A stretch of DNA of 7,447 nt from Treponema sp. (lineage in GTDB: Bacteria; Spirochaetota; Spirochaetia; Treponematales; Treponemataceae): assembly GCA_016297805.1 (NCBI GenBank), contig JAEDFX010000105.1, positions 1 through 7,447 on the forward strand, given 5' to 3'. Shown here in pieces: positions 1-5,415 of the stretch. Each line of letters begins with the position of its first letter. Position 1 is the stretch's first letter. The translations under genes and the position numbers were made by a program. The notes beneath the pieces were generated by a model that did no database searches, had not been told where the DNA came from, and was given only the letters and a program-made list of their open reading frames with translations.

Positions 1-804
1 CAGATTCTGCCTTTGTATGACAAACCGATGATTTACTATCCATTGAGCTGTCTTATGCTTGCTGGAATCCGTGAAGTACTCATTATTTCTACTCCTCGTG
101 ATATTTCCTGTTTTGAAGAACTTTTTGGTGACGGTTCATGGCTTGGAATGAAGTTTGAGTATGCTGTTCAGGATAAGCCTCGTGGACTTGCTGATGCTTT
201 CATTGTTGGTAAGGATTTTATCGGCGATGATGATGTAGCTTTGGTTCTTGGAGATAATATCTTCTATGGACAGAGCTTTACTGCTACGCTCAAATCTGCG
301 GCAAAGAAGATTGCTGAACAGAAAGGAGCTGTAATCTTTGGTTATTACGTAGCTGATCCAACTGCTTATGGTGTTGTTGAATTTGATAAAGACGGCAATG
401 CTCTTGGTATTGAAGAAAAACCTGCTAATCCTAAATCAAATTATGCAGTTCCTGGTTTGTATTTCTATGATAACTCTGTTGTAGAAATTGCAGCTAATGT
501 AAAACCTTCTGCACGCGGAGAGATTGAAATTACTGCTGTAAACAATGAATATCTTGCAAGAAAACAGCTTAAAGTTGAACTTCTTGGTCGTGGTATGGCT
601 TGGCTTGATACCGGTACATATGAAGGTCTTCAGGAAGCCGGTAACTATGTTGCAACAATCCAGAAACGTCAGGGATTGTATGTAGCATGTCTTGAAGAAA
701 TCAGCTATAAGAACGGCTGGATTACAAAAGATCAGCTTTTGGAGATGGCTAAGGGGTATAAGACCGAATACGGTAAGTATTTAGAATTTGTAGCTAAGAA
801 CTAG
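1..804 (+). CDS. rfbA: Glucose-1-phosphate thymidylyltransferase, 5'-truncated by the window edge
   Basis: This enzyme joins dTTP and glucose-1-phosphate to make dTDP-glucose, the first step of dTDP-L-rhamnose synthesis, in the cytoplasm. The frame is open from base 1, giving 267 visible residues. The family is usually about 290 aa, so roughly the first 25 residues, including the GGxGTRL nucleotide-binding loop, lie outside the window. A TTG at 13 is internal and not a real start. Visible family motifs (numbered from base 1) are QILPLYDKPMIYYPLS at 1-16, GDNIFYGQ at 84-91, GIEEKP at 136-141, and, further on, ARGEIEIT followed by the GRGMAWLDTGTYEGL segment. It ends in TAG. It looks richer in G+C than the module that follows. 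rfbC, a gene of the same pathway, lies about 500 bp downstream, separated by a toxin-antitoxin remnant. Identification is secure from the motifs; only the N-terminus is missing. Confidence 0.95.
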   Translation, partial: QILPLYDKPMIYYPLSCLMLAGIREVLIISTPRDISCFEELFGDGSWLGMKFEYAVQDKPRGLADAFIVGKDFIGDDDVALVLGDNIFYGQSFTATLKSAAKKIAEQKGAVIFGYYVADPTAYGVVEFDKDGNALGIEEKPANPKSNYAVPGLYFYDNSVVEIAANVKPSARGEIEITAVNNEYLARKQLKVELLGRGMAWLDTGTYEGLQEAGNYVATIQKRQGLYVACLEEISYKNGWITKDQLLEMAKGYKTEYGKYLEFVAKN

Positions 805-820
805 TACATTCGCAATACTC

Positions 821-839
821 AACACATCACTTTTGTGTT
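821..839. repeat. Short inverted repeat between rfbA and the antitoxin gene
   Basis: AACACA (821-826) and TGTGTT (834-839) are perfect 6-bp inverted arms around a 7-base loop. The right arm runs into the TATAAT of the antitoxin promoter. It could be an operator for the toxin-antitoxin unit or a weak transcript end for rfbA. It has no U-tract, so I do not call it a terminator. Confidence 0.4.
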
Positions 840-844
840 ATAAT
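836..844 (+). promoter_or_regulatory. Extended -10 promoter of the antitoxin gene
   Basis: TGT followed by TATAAT (839-844) is a consensus extended -10 element. No good -35 is visible at the right distance, which extended -10 promoters can tolerate. Transcription would start near 851, leaving a leader of only about 12 bases before the ATG at 863. Confidence 0.6.
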
Positions 845-858
845 CCTCTTTGGAGGAT
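843..858. promoter_or_regulatory. Palindrome covering the -10 edge and the ribosome binding site of the antitoxin
   Basis: ATCCTC (843-848) and GAGGAT (853-858) form a perfect 6-bp inverted repeat with a 4-base loop. It touches the end of the -10 hexamer and contains the GGAGG Shine-Dalgarno site (852-856 with the preceding G). A DNA operator for an autoregulating antitoxin is plausible. If the transcript started far enough upstream, for example by read-through from rfbA, the same bases could form an RNA hairpin hiding the ribosome binding site. Confidence 0.45.
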
Positions 859-862
859 GCAT

Positions 863-1075
863 ATGAGTGATGTATTATTTAGTCAGATGCTGAATGAAGT
901 TGATACTTTTTCTTTTGATCAGTGTATTGAATTACTATCAAAAATTACAGATAAATTAAAAAATCATGAGGGCATTGAAAAACCTTTTAAAAGAGAATTA
1001 GGTGGGTTGAAAGGGCAAATAGAGATGTCTGATGATTTTGATGCACCTCTAGAGTGCTTTAAGGAGTATATGTAG
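863..1075 (+). CDS. VapB-type antitoxin, DUF2281-like, apparently intact
   Basis: A 70-aa protein. I start it at ATG 863, which sits 6 bases after GGAGG (852-856). ATG 857 is immediately next to that site, and a TTG at 833 lies upstream of the likely transcription start. The C-terminal half, LGGLKGQIEMSDDFDAPLECFKEYM (shown here only in outline: GGLKG at 47-51, MSDDFDAPLE at 55-64, FKEYM at 66-70), is the typical end of small antitoxins paired with PIN-domain toxins. In the family this tail binds and blocks the toxin, while the N-terminal part dimerises or binds DNA. The stop codon TAG shares its G with the GTG start of the toxin, a typical toxin-antitoxin arrangement. The partner toxin is broken, so this is probably an orphan antitoxin. 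The gene is more AT-rich than the flanking rfb genes. Confidence 0.8.
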   Translation: MSDVLFSQMLNEVDTFSFDQCIELLSKITDKLKNHEGIEKPFKRELGGLKGQIEMSDDFDAPLECFKEYM

Positions 1076-1249
1076 TGTATTTACTTGATACAAATGCTCT
1101 TTTGTTTAGTTTTGATAGTGTAGAGAAACTTTCTACACAAGCGAGAGCTATTATAGCTTCAGAAAGTAGATTATATATAAGTATTGCTTCATTATGGGAA
1201 ATTGAGATAAAAAGAAATTTAGGAAAATCCTGTTGAAGTTGTTTGGTAA
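1075..1249 (+). pseudogene. VapC-type PIN-domain toxin remnant with internal deletion
   Basis: A GTG start at 1075 lies 8 bases after AAGGAG (1061-1066) and overlaps the antitoxin stop by one base. The reading frame gives VYLLDTNALLF at 1-11 and SIASLWEIEIKRNLGK at 36-51, the classic PIN N-terminus with the first acidic residue D5 and the E42 of SLWEI. After K51 the frame hits TGA at 1234-1236. In the next frame, 1229-1249 reads PVEVVW-stop, which is how many VapC proteins end. About 70 central residues, including the later metal-binding acidic residues, are therefore gone, and the two ends are out of frame. PIN toxins are RNases of about 125-130 aa that need four acidic residues, so this product should be inactive. 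The deletion junction probably lies near 1224-1231. Confidence 0.85.
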
Positions 1250-1286
1250 ACATAGATTTTTATAAGGAGTAATTAAGAAAAAATAC

Positions 1287-1313
1287 TTTACATTATTATT
1301 TTTTCTTTAAATT
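1287..1313 (+). promoter_or_regulatory. Possible weak promoter just upstream of rfbC
   Basis: TTTACA (1287-1292) and TAAATT (1308-1313), 15 bases apart, make a poor -35/-10 pair. If used, transcription would start near base 1320, which is the rfbC start codon itself, giving a leaderless or nearly leaderless mRNA. The match is weak in such AT-rich DNA. The stretch 1250-1319 shows nothing else except an unused AAGGAG at 1264-1269. Confidence 0.25.
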
Positions 1314-1319
1314 AATTTT

Positions 1320-1919
1320 ATGGCTTTTGAGTTTAAGAAATGTGCAGTAGATGGAATTGAAGTAGAAGATTTATGGGAAATTCAGCCAAAGATATTTGGT
1401 GATGCCCGAGGATACTTCCTTGAATCTTACAGCGAGAAGGATTTCTTTGCTGCAGGGCTTACTATGAAATTTGTTCAGGACAATCAGTCTAAGTCATCTA
1501 AGGCTGTTCTTCGAGGACTTCATTTTCAGACTCAGCATCCTCAGGGAAAGCTTGTACGAGCTCTTGAAGGCCGTGTTTATGATGTTGCTGTTGATTTGAG
1601 AAAAGGCAGCAAGACTTTCGGAAAATACTATGGTGTCATCCTTGATGCAGAAAAACAGAATCAGTTCTATATTCCAGAAGGCTTTGCTCATGGATTCTAC
1701 GTTCTTTCTGATACTGCAATTTTTGCCTATAAATGTACAGATTTCTACGATCCAAAAGGTGAGGGCGGACTTATGTGGAATGACCCTGCAATTGGTATCG
1801 ACTGGAAATCTATTGCTCCAGATATTTCTGAACCAAATCTTTCTGAAAAAGACACAAAACATCCTGCATTCAATAAAGATGGAAACTACTTTGATATGAA
1901 TGGTAAGTGGATTGGATAA
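1320..1919 (+). CDS. rfbC: dTDP-4-dehydrorhamnose 3,5-epimerase
   Basis: A 199-aa cupin-fold enzyme that epimerises dTDP-4-keto-6-deoxyglucose at C3 and C5, the third step of dTDP-L-rhamnose synthesis. Family signatures are FGDARGYFLE at 26-35, FVQDNQSKS at 51-59, VLRGLHFQ at 63-70, QGKLVR at 75-80 and PEGFAHGF at 119-126. The expected catalytic residues are visible: H68 as base, K77 in the substrate site and Y137 as acid, with the DPAIGIDW segment later. Length fits the family. The N-terminus is a few residues longer than usual around EVEDLWEI. The start at ATG 1320 fits homologs and an in-frame TAA at 1308 prevents extension, but no Shine-Dalgarno site precedes it. It ends in TAA at 1917-1919. 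It probably works with the upstream rfbA, from which the toxin-antitoxin remnant separates it. Confidence 0.95.
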   Translation: MAFEFKKCAVDGIEVEDLWEIQPKIFGDARGYFLESYSEKDFFAAGLTMKFVQDNQSKSSKAVLRGLHFQTQHPQGKLVRALEGRVYDVAVDLRKGSKTFGKYYGVILDAEKQNQFYIPEGFAHGFYVLSDTAIFAYKCTDFYDPKGEGGLMWNDPAIGIDWKSIAPDISEPNLSEKDTKHPAFNKDGNYFDMNGKWIG

Positions 1920-1946
1920 TTTGAAGTTTTTTTAATAGAAATATTA

Positions 1947-1952
1947 TATAAT
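1947..1952 (+). promoter_or_regulatory. -10 element for the 116-aa/HD module
   Basis: TATAAT (1947-1952) is a perfect -10 hexamer in the 87-base gap after rfbC. No convincing -35 or TG extension accompanies it; TTGAAG at 1921-1926 is 20 bases away, which is too far. Transcription would start near 1959, leaving a leader of about 48 bases that ends in the G-rich ribosome binding site AAGGGGG (1996-2002), 4 bases before ATG 2007. Confidence 0.4.
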
Positions 1953-2006
1953 AGATATATACAAATTTTATGGGCTGTGGTACATTGATTCGAATAAGGG
2001 GGTGTT

Positions 2007-2357
2007 ATGTATTATATAGAAATTGAAGATTTAGTTGGAAATGCACTTATTCAGCTTTTGGAAAAATTCCATGTTAGAACGATTTCTTTTGATGAGTTAA
2101 CCCAGTATGGTAATATTGTTGTACAAAAATTGTTAAAAGACAATAAACAAGTGATTGCATTATATACAAAAGATAGACGGGAAACTTTTTTTAATGACTA
2201 TACTGATTTTTTTGATGTTACTGAAAATTCAATTACTTTAAAAGAAACAGTATCTTTAGACGATTTAAAAAAAGAGTTTTTAGCTAATATTGCTCTTGAT
2301 GTTTTTTTAGCTTTTATGAGTAAAGAAGCCGTTGATTACTTGCAATCTGTAGCTTAA
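2007..2357 (+). CDS. Unrecognised 116-aa protein, first gene of the HD module
   Basis: I do not recognise this family. The ATG at 2007 follows AAGGGGG by 4 bases, and the frame ends in TAA at 2355-2357. The product is soluble-looking and rather acidic, with no signal peptide or membrane segment. It appears to be a mixed alpha/beta protein: a likely helix at about 5-20, a strand-like QVIALYT segment near the middle, then an acidic stretch and a long C-terminal helical region ending EAVDYLQSVA. Its stop codon overlaps the Shine-Dalgarno site of the HD gene and only 5 bases separate the two frames, so the two are almost certainly co-transcribed and translationally coupled. By position it could be an antitoxin, inhibitor, activator or sensor for the HD enzyme; the sequence alone does not say which. 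The base composition is very AT-rich, like the HD gene and unlike rfbC and manC. Confidence 0.75.
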   Translation: MYYIEIEDLVGNALIQLLEKFHVRTISFDELTQYGNIVVQKLLKDNKQVIALYTKDRRETFFNDYTDFFDVTENSITLKETVSLDDLKKEFLANIALDVFLAFMSKEAVDYLQSVA

Positions 2358-2362
2358 AGGAG

Positions 2363-4006
2363 TTGAAAATCAAGGTTTTTAAAGATCCTGTTTACGGGTA
2401 TATTAATTTAAGGGAAGAATTAATCACTAATATTATAGATACTCCTTATTTTCAAAGATTGAGATGTATACAACAAACAAGTTATGTACCTTTGTATTCA
2501 GCTGCACTACATAATAGATTTATCCATTCAATAGGTGTGTTTCATTTGGGAGAAATTGTTGCTAATTCTATAAAACAATCTCTTGTAGAAGATAATGAAT
2601 TGAAACAGTTTTATGATCAAACGTTAGAGGCGGATTTCCTTTTAGCGTGTTTATTACATGACGTTGGACATTCTCCTTTTTCTCATTCTGGAGAAGCCTT
2701 TTATTTAACCAAAGATGTCTCTGATACTGAAATCCCATTGTATAATAAACTTTTACAAATAATAAGTGATGCATCATTTAAGAAAGATTTTAATGAGACT
2801 GTAAATGCAAAAACTAATGCAGCACCACATGAAATAATGAGTGTATGCGTAGGTATAAAGGTATTTGGAAAATACATAGCGGATAAGGTCTTTTTTGCCA
2901 GATGTATATTAGGATTAAAATATAAGGCAAAAACTAATAATAGAGACCAACTTAAAAATGCTTATATTCAATTTTTAAATTCATCTCATATAGATGTTGA
3001 TAAAATTGATTATTTATTGCGAGATTCTTATGTTATAGGTTTTGATACTGTTGTTATTGATTATCAGCGATTATTATCCAATGTGGGAATAAAGAAAATT
3101 AATGAAAATGATGAAAATGGAAATCCATATTCTCAGTTGATTCCTGTTTATAAGAAGAATGCAATAAGTGTAATTGAGAATGTTATATATGCTCATGATT
3201 CTGAAAAAAAATGGATACAAACTCACCCCGTTGTTCTATATGAGTCTTTTTTAATTAAGTATTCTATTGAGAGGGTAAGGAAATACTTTTTAGATAAATA
3301 TAAATATAATATTTTTAGTTTTGACTCATTAATTAATGATGATGTGAATAATCCAATATCATATATGGCAGATGATGATTTAATCTACTTAATGAAAAAT
3401 ACTAAGGAAATTAGAGATAACTTAGTAGATGAATATATGAATAGGAATAATCGTAGGCATCCTGTTTGGAAATCAGAAGCAGATTTTAAGATATTATTTG
3501 AAAAAACAAAAGGAAAAGAGTGGACAGATAAGTTTTCTCAGACATTAAAAAAAGTTAAGAAATTTCTAGAGGAAGAATGTACGGTTCCGATTATAGATTT
3601 GAATAGTTTAAAGGAATTGAAAGATATAAAAAGGAGAGTGTCTGAAAAAACGAATGAAATAGCGATGATTTCGAGATATGATGAGATTTTAGATTTCTTT
3701 AATGATTTGGAAAAAATTTCGAAGAAGTTAAAAATTGATTTTAATTATGTTGTTCTAGATGCTTATAGTTTTAAGAGTTCTTTTAATAAAGAGGCTATAA
3801 AACAATTAAAAATCACTTTTCCAAGCTTGTCATCGGTTCATGACCTTAAAGATGCAACAAATTTATTAGATTCTGATAATCCTACTCGAAAAGAATTCTA
3901 CTACTTGTATTATAAAAGAAATTCAAAAAAAGACGCAGAGAATCCTTCTTTACAAGATTTTGCAATAGCTTTTTCCGAAAATTTAAATGTAAAGGTTATT
4001 TATTAA
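2363..4006 (+). CDS. SAMHD1/dGTPase-like HD-domain phosphohydrolase
   Basis: A 547-aa protein whose N-terminal ~220 residues match the dNTP triphosphohydrolase branch of the HD superfamily, which cleaves dNTPs to deoxynucleosides and triphosphate. The SAMHD1 active-site pattern is all present: FQRLRCIQQ at 30-38 (Q38), R52 and H55 in NRFIHSIGV, H99-D100, H103 and H108 in LLHDVGHSPFSH, H156 in PHEIMS, and D213, K214, Y217 and D221 in IDVDKIDYLLRDS. The C-terminal ~300 residues are lysine- and glutamate-rich, largely helical-looking and unrecognised. The start is unusual: TTG 2363 directly abuts the AAAGGAG site (2356-2362), although homolog-like sequence begins right there. Bacterial enzymes of this superfamily serve nucleotide-pool control and phage defence. 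The small coupled partner and AT-rich composition favour a defence or toxin role; that is inference. The substrate could also be another nucleotide. Confidence 0.88.
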   Translation: MKIKVFKDPVYGYINLREELITNIIDTPYFQRLRCIQQTSYVPLYSAALHNRFIHSIGVFHLGEIVANSIKQSLVEDNELKQFYDQTLEADFLLACLLHDVGHSPFSHSGEAFYLTKDVSDTEIPLYNKLLQIISDASFKKDFNETVNAKTNAAPHEIMSVCVGIKVFGKYIADKVFFARCILGLKYKAKTNNRDQLKNAYIQFLNSSHIDVDKIDYLLRDSYVIGFDTVVIDYQRLLSNVGIKKINENDENGNPYSQLIPVYKKNAISVIENVIYAHDSEKKWIQTHPVVLYESFLIKYSIERVRKYFLDKYKYNIFSFDSLINDDVNNPISYMADDDLIYLMKNTKEIRDNLVDEYMNRNNRRHPVWKSEADFKILFEKTKGKEWTDKFSQTLKKVKKFLEEECTVPIIDLNSLKELKDIKRRVSEKTNEIAMISRYDEILDFFNDLEKISKKLKIDFNYVVLDAYSFKSSFNKEAIKQLKITFPSLSSVHDLKDATNLLDSDNPTRKEFYYLYYKRNSKKDAENPSLQDFAIAFSENLNVKVIY

Positions 4007-4025
4007 AAATTCGTATCACATGAAC

Positions 4026-4034
4026 TGCTATAAT
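4026..4034 (+). promoter_or_regulatory. Extended -10 promoter of manC
   Basis: TGC followed by TATAAT (4029-4034) is a consensus extended -10 element 20 bases after the HD stop codon. No good -35 is visible. Transcription would begin near 4041, giving a leader of about 42 bases. This suggests manC is transcribed independently of the HD module. Confidence 0.55.
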
Positions 4035-4053
4035 ATTATTATAACTTGAAGTT
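4029..4053. repeat. Two adjoining palindromes at the manC promoter
   Basis: TATAAT (4029-4034) and ATTATA (4038-4043) are inverted arms 3 bases apart, directly followed by AACTT-G-AAGTT (4043-4053). The first contains the -10 hexamer and places a second TATAAT on the opposite strand. The second covers the expected start of the transcript. They could be operator half-sites, but AT-rich DNA gives such palindromes easily. Confidence 0.35.
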
Positions 4054-4082
4054 GTTGGATTTAATATAGGGAGAACAAAAAA

Positions 4083-5141
4083 ATGACATTAATTCCATTA
4101 ATTCTTTCTGGTGGTGCCGGCACTCGTTTATGGCCATTATCTTGGGGAGACCATCCAAAACAGTTTCTTAAATTAACTTCTGAAAAGACAATGATTCAGA
4201 AAACTCTTTTACGTCTTAAAGGCATAGATATAGAAGCTCCAATTATTTCCTGTGGAGAATCTCATCGATTCTTAGTTGCACAGCAGATTGGCGAGGTATG
4301 TGATGAACAGCCAACTATATGTTTGGAGCCTATGCCTAAAAACACCGCTCCTGCAATTGCTGCTGCCTGCTGTGCGGCTATTCATCGTAATCCTGATGCC
4401 ATTGTTGTAGTTCTTCCAAGTGACCATGTTATTGCTGATGTTTCAGCTTTTCAGAAGGCTGTGCTTACTGCAGCCAAACAGGCTGAACAGGGATATCTTG
4501 TTACTTTTGGTATTGTTCCAACTTTCCCTGCTACTGGTTATGGTTATGTAAAGGCTAGCGGAACTGAGTCTGAAGGTGCCTATACTCTAGAAAAGTTTGT
4601 AGAAAAACCCTGTCTAGAAAAAGCGCAGGAATACCTGGACAGCGGTGAATATTCATGGAACAGCGGTATGTTTGTTTTTAAGGCTGCCACATTCCTTGAG
4701 GAGCTTAAAAAGTATAATTCTGAAATGGCAGAGCTTTCTATTCAGGCTTTTGAGAAGGCTAATAAATCAGACAGCGACTTTATCCGTCTTGATGCTGAAT
4801 CCTTTGGTAAAATCAAGGGCGATTCAATTGACTATGCTGTAATGGAAAAAACTAAGCTTGGTAAAATCGTTAAGCTTGATGCCGGTTGGGATGATGTTGG
4901 TTCCTGGTCTGCTCTTTATGATATCAGTAACAAGGATGAGAACAAAAACGCGGTGCATGGCGATGTAATCATTCTTAATACAAAGAACTCATATATTCGT
5001 GGTGGAACTCGTACTATTGCTACAATCGGCCTAGATAACGTAGTAATTGTTGACTCTGATGATTCTCTTTTGATTGCAAAAATGGACGAAATTCAGGATG
5101 TAAAGAAAATTGCAGAAGAGATGAAGAAGAGGGGAGAATAA
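4083..5141 (+). CDS. manC: Mannose-1-phosphate guanylyltransferase (GDP-mannose pyrophosphorylase)
   Basis: A 352-aa cytoplasmic enzyme that makes GDP-mannose from GTP and mannose-1-phosphate, for mannose- or fucose-containing surface glycans. The N-terminus carries the nucleotidyltransferase loop LSGGAGTRLWPLS at 8-20 followed by PKQF at 25-28. Later motifs are EPMPKNTAPAIAAA, LPSDHVI, GYGYVK, FVEKP at 172-176, WNSGMFVF and the GWDDVGSWSALYD segment. The length matches the stand-alone pyrophosphorylase; the bifunctional AlgA/ManC type is about 480 aa with a C-terminal cupin isomerase domain, which is absent here. Mannose-6-phosphate isomerase must be encoded elsewhere if this pathway is complete. 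The ATG is supported by GGGAG (4069-4073) 9 bases upstream. The gene ends with two in-frame TAA codons in a row. Its composition resembles rfbA and rfbC rather than the AT-rich modules on either side. Confidence 0.93.
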   Translation: MTLIPLILSGGAGTRLWPLSWGDHPKQFLKLTSEKTMIQKTLLRLKGIDIEAPIISCGESHRFLVAQQIGEVCDEQPTICLEPMPKNTAPAIAAACCAAIHRNPDAIVVVLPSDHVIADVSAFQKAVLTAAKQAEQGYLVTFGIVPTFPATGYGYVKASGTESEGAYTLEKFVEKPCLEKAQEYLDSGEYSWNSGMFVFKAATFLEELKKYNSEMAELSIQAFEKANKSDSDFIRLDAESFGKIKGDSIDYAVMEKTKLGKIVKLDAGWDDVGSWSALYDISNKDENKNAVHGDVIILNTKNSYIRGGTRTIATIGLDNVVIVDSDDSLLIAKMDEIQDVKKIAEEMKKRGE

Positions 5142-5162
5142 TAAATTCTATAGAGTTAAGAT

Positions 5163-5172
5163 TCTTTAAAGA
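5163..5172. repeat. Perfect 10-bp palindrome upstream of the ART-like module
   Basis: TCTTTAAAGA (5163-5172) is a perfect palindrome lying just upstream of the -35 region of the next promoter. An operator is possible, but a 10-bp AT-rich palindrome can also occur by chance. Confidence 0.25.
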
Positions 5173-5176
5173 TTAT

Positions 5177-5205
5177 TTGTTTTTTATTAAAAATGGTGTT
5201 ATATT
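5177..5205 (+). promoter_or_regulatory. Promoter of the 57-aa/ART-like module
   Basis: TTGTTT (5177-5182) as -35, a 17-base spacer, and TATATT (5200-5205) as -10 preceded by TGT (5197-5199) form a good promoter. Transcription would start near 5212, so the leader is about 16 bases and contains the AGGAG ribosome binding site (5215-5219). This position also argues against a protein start further upstream, at the ATG at 5177 region. Confidence 0.6.
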
Positions 5206-5227
5206 TTACATGCTAGGAGTAGGAATT

Positions 5228-5401
5228 ATGATTAAGAAAAAAGTTACAACAGTAGAGACTAAGAAACGAACTCTTAATGTAAGATCTAAGAAAACTAATT
5301 CCGATATTGGAAATATTTTAGCTTATTGTGGATATAAGCTCGAAGGCAAGAAAATAGTTCCAAGTGCTGTTTATAATCCTGTTCCATATGAAGGAATCTA
5401 A
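5228..5401 (+). CDS. Unrecognised 57-aa basic protein, possible antitoxin of the ART-like gene
   Basis: I do not recognise this family. ATG 5228 is chosen because AGGAG (5215-5219) precedes it by 8 bases and the predicted transcript starts near 5212; a longer in-frame version from about 5177 would lie inside the promoter. The first 27 residues are strongly basic (MIKKKV, KKRTLNVRSKK), which could bind nucleic acid. The rest reads NILAYCGYKLEGKKIVPSAV followed by a short tail ending in PYEGI. There is no signal peptide or membrane segment. The next gene begins 14 bases after its TAA and has its own ribosome binding site, so the two form an operon. The layout, a short gene in front of a likely ADP-ribosyltransferase, is that of a toxin-antitoxin pair with the antitoxin first. 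That role is inferred from position only; it could also be a degraded or truncated gene. Confidence 0.65.
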   Translation: MIKKKVTTVETKKRTLNVRSKKTNSDIGNILAYCGYKLEGKKIVPSAVYNPVPYEGI

Positions 5402-5415
5402 AACAGGAGTATTTA

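Noticed and set aside
805..844. Rho-independent terminator after rfbA.
   Set aside because: The 6-bp stem is AT-rich and is not followed by a U-run; it overlaps a promoter instead.
1059..1253. 64-aa open frame on the - strand.
   Set aside because: It lies exactly over the PIN toxin remnant, has no ribosome binding site and resembles no protein; it is a shadow.
1237..1269. Reading SCLVNIDFYKE after the toxin stop as the toxin's C-terminal DFxKxY segment.
   Set aside because: The PVEVVW-stop match in the next frame is a better and exact fit to the family's end and leaves no room for this reading.
1494..1862. 122-aa open frame on the - strand inside rfbC, and an 89-aa frame on the + strand at 1630-1899.
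   Set aside because: Both are shadows of the well-supported rfbC frame, with no ribosome binding site or recognisable sequence.
1233..4056. TTGAAGTTGTT at 1233 and 4046 with a related TTGAAGTT at 1921, as flanking repeats of inserted modules.
   Set aside because: The first copy is explained as coding for the VEVVW end of the toxin, the third match is only 8 bases, and matches of this size are expected by chance in AT-rich DNA of this length.
5142..5227. A longer N-terminus for the 57-aa protein starting near 5177.
   Set aside because: It would overlap the -35/-10 promoter, has no ribosome binding site and adds a hydrophobic stretch with no support, while ATG 5228 is well placed behind AGGAG.
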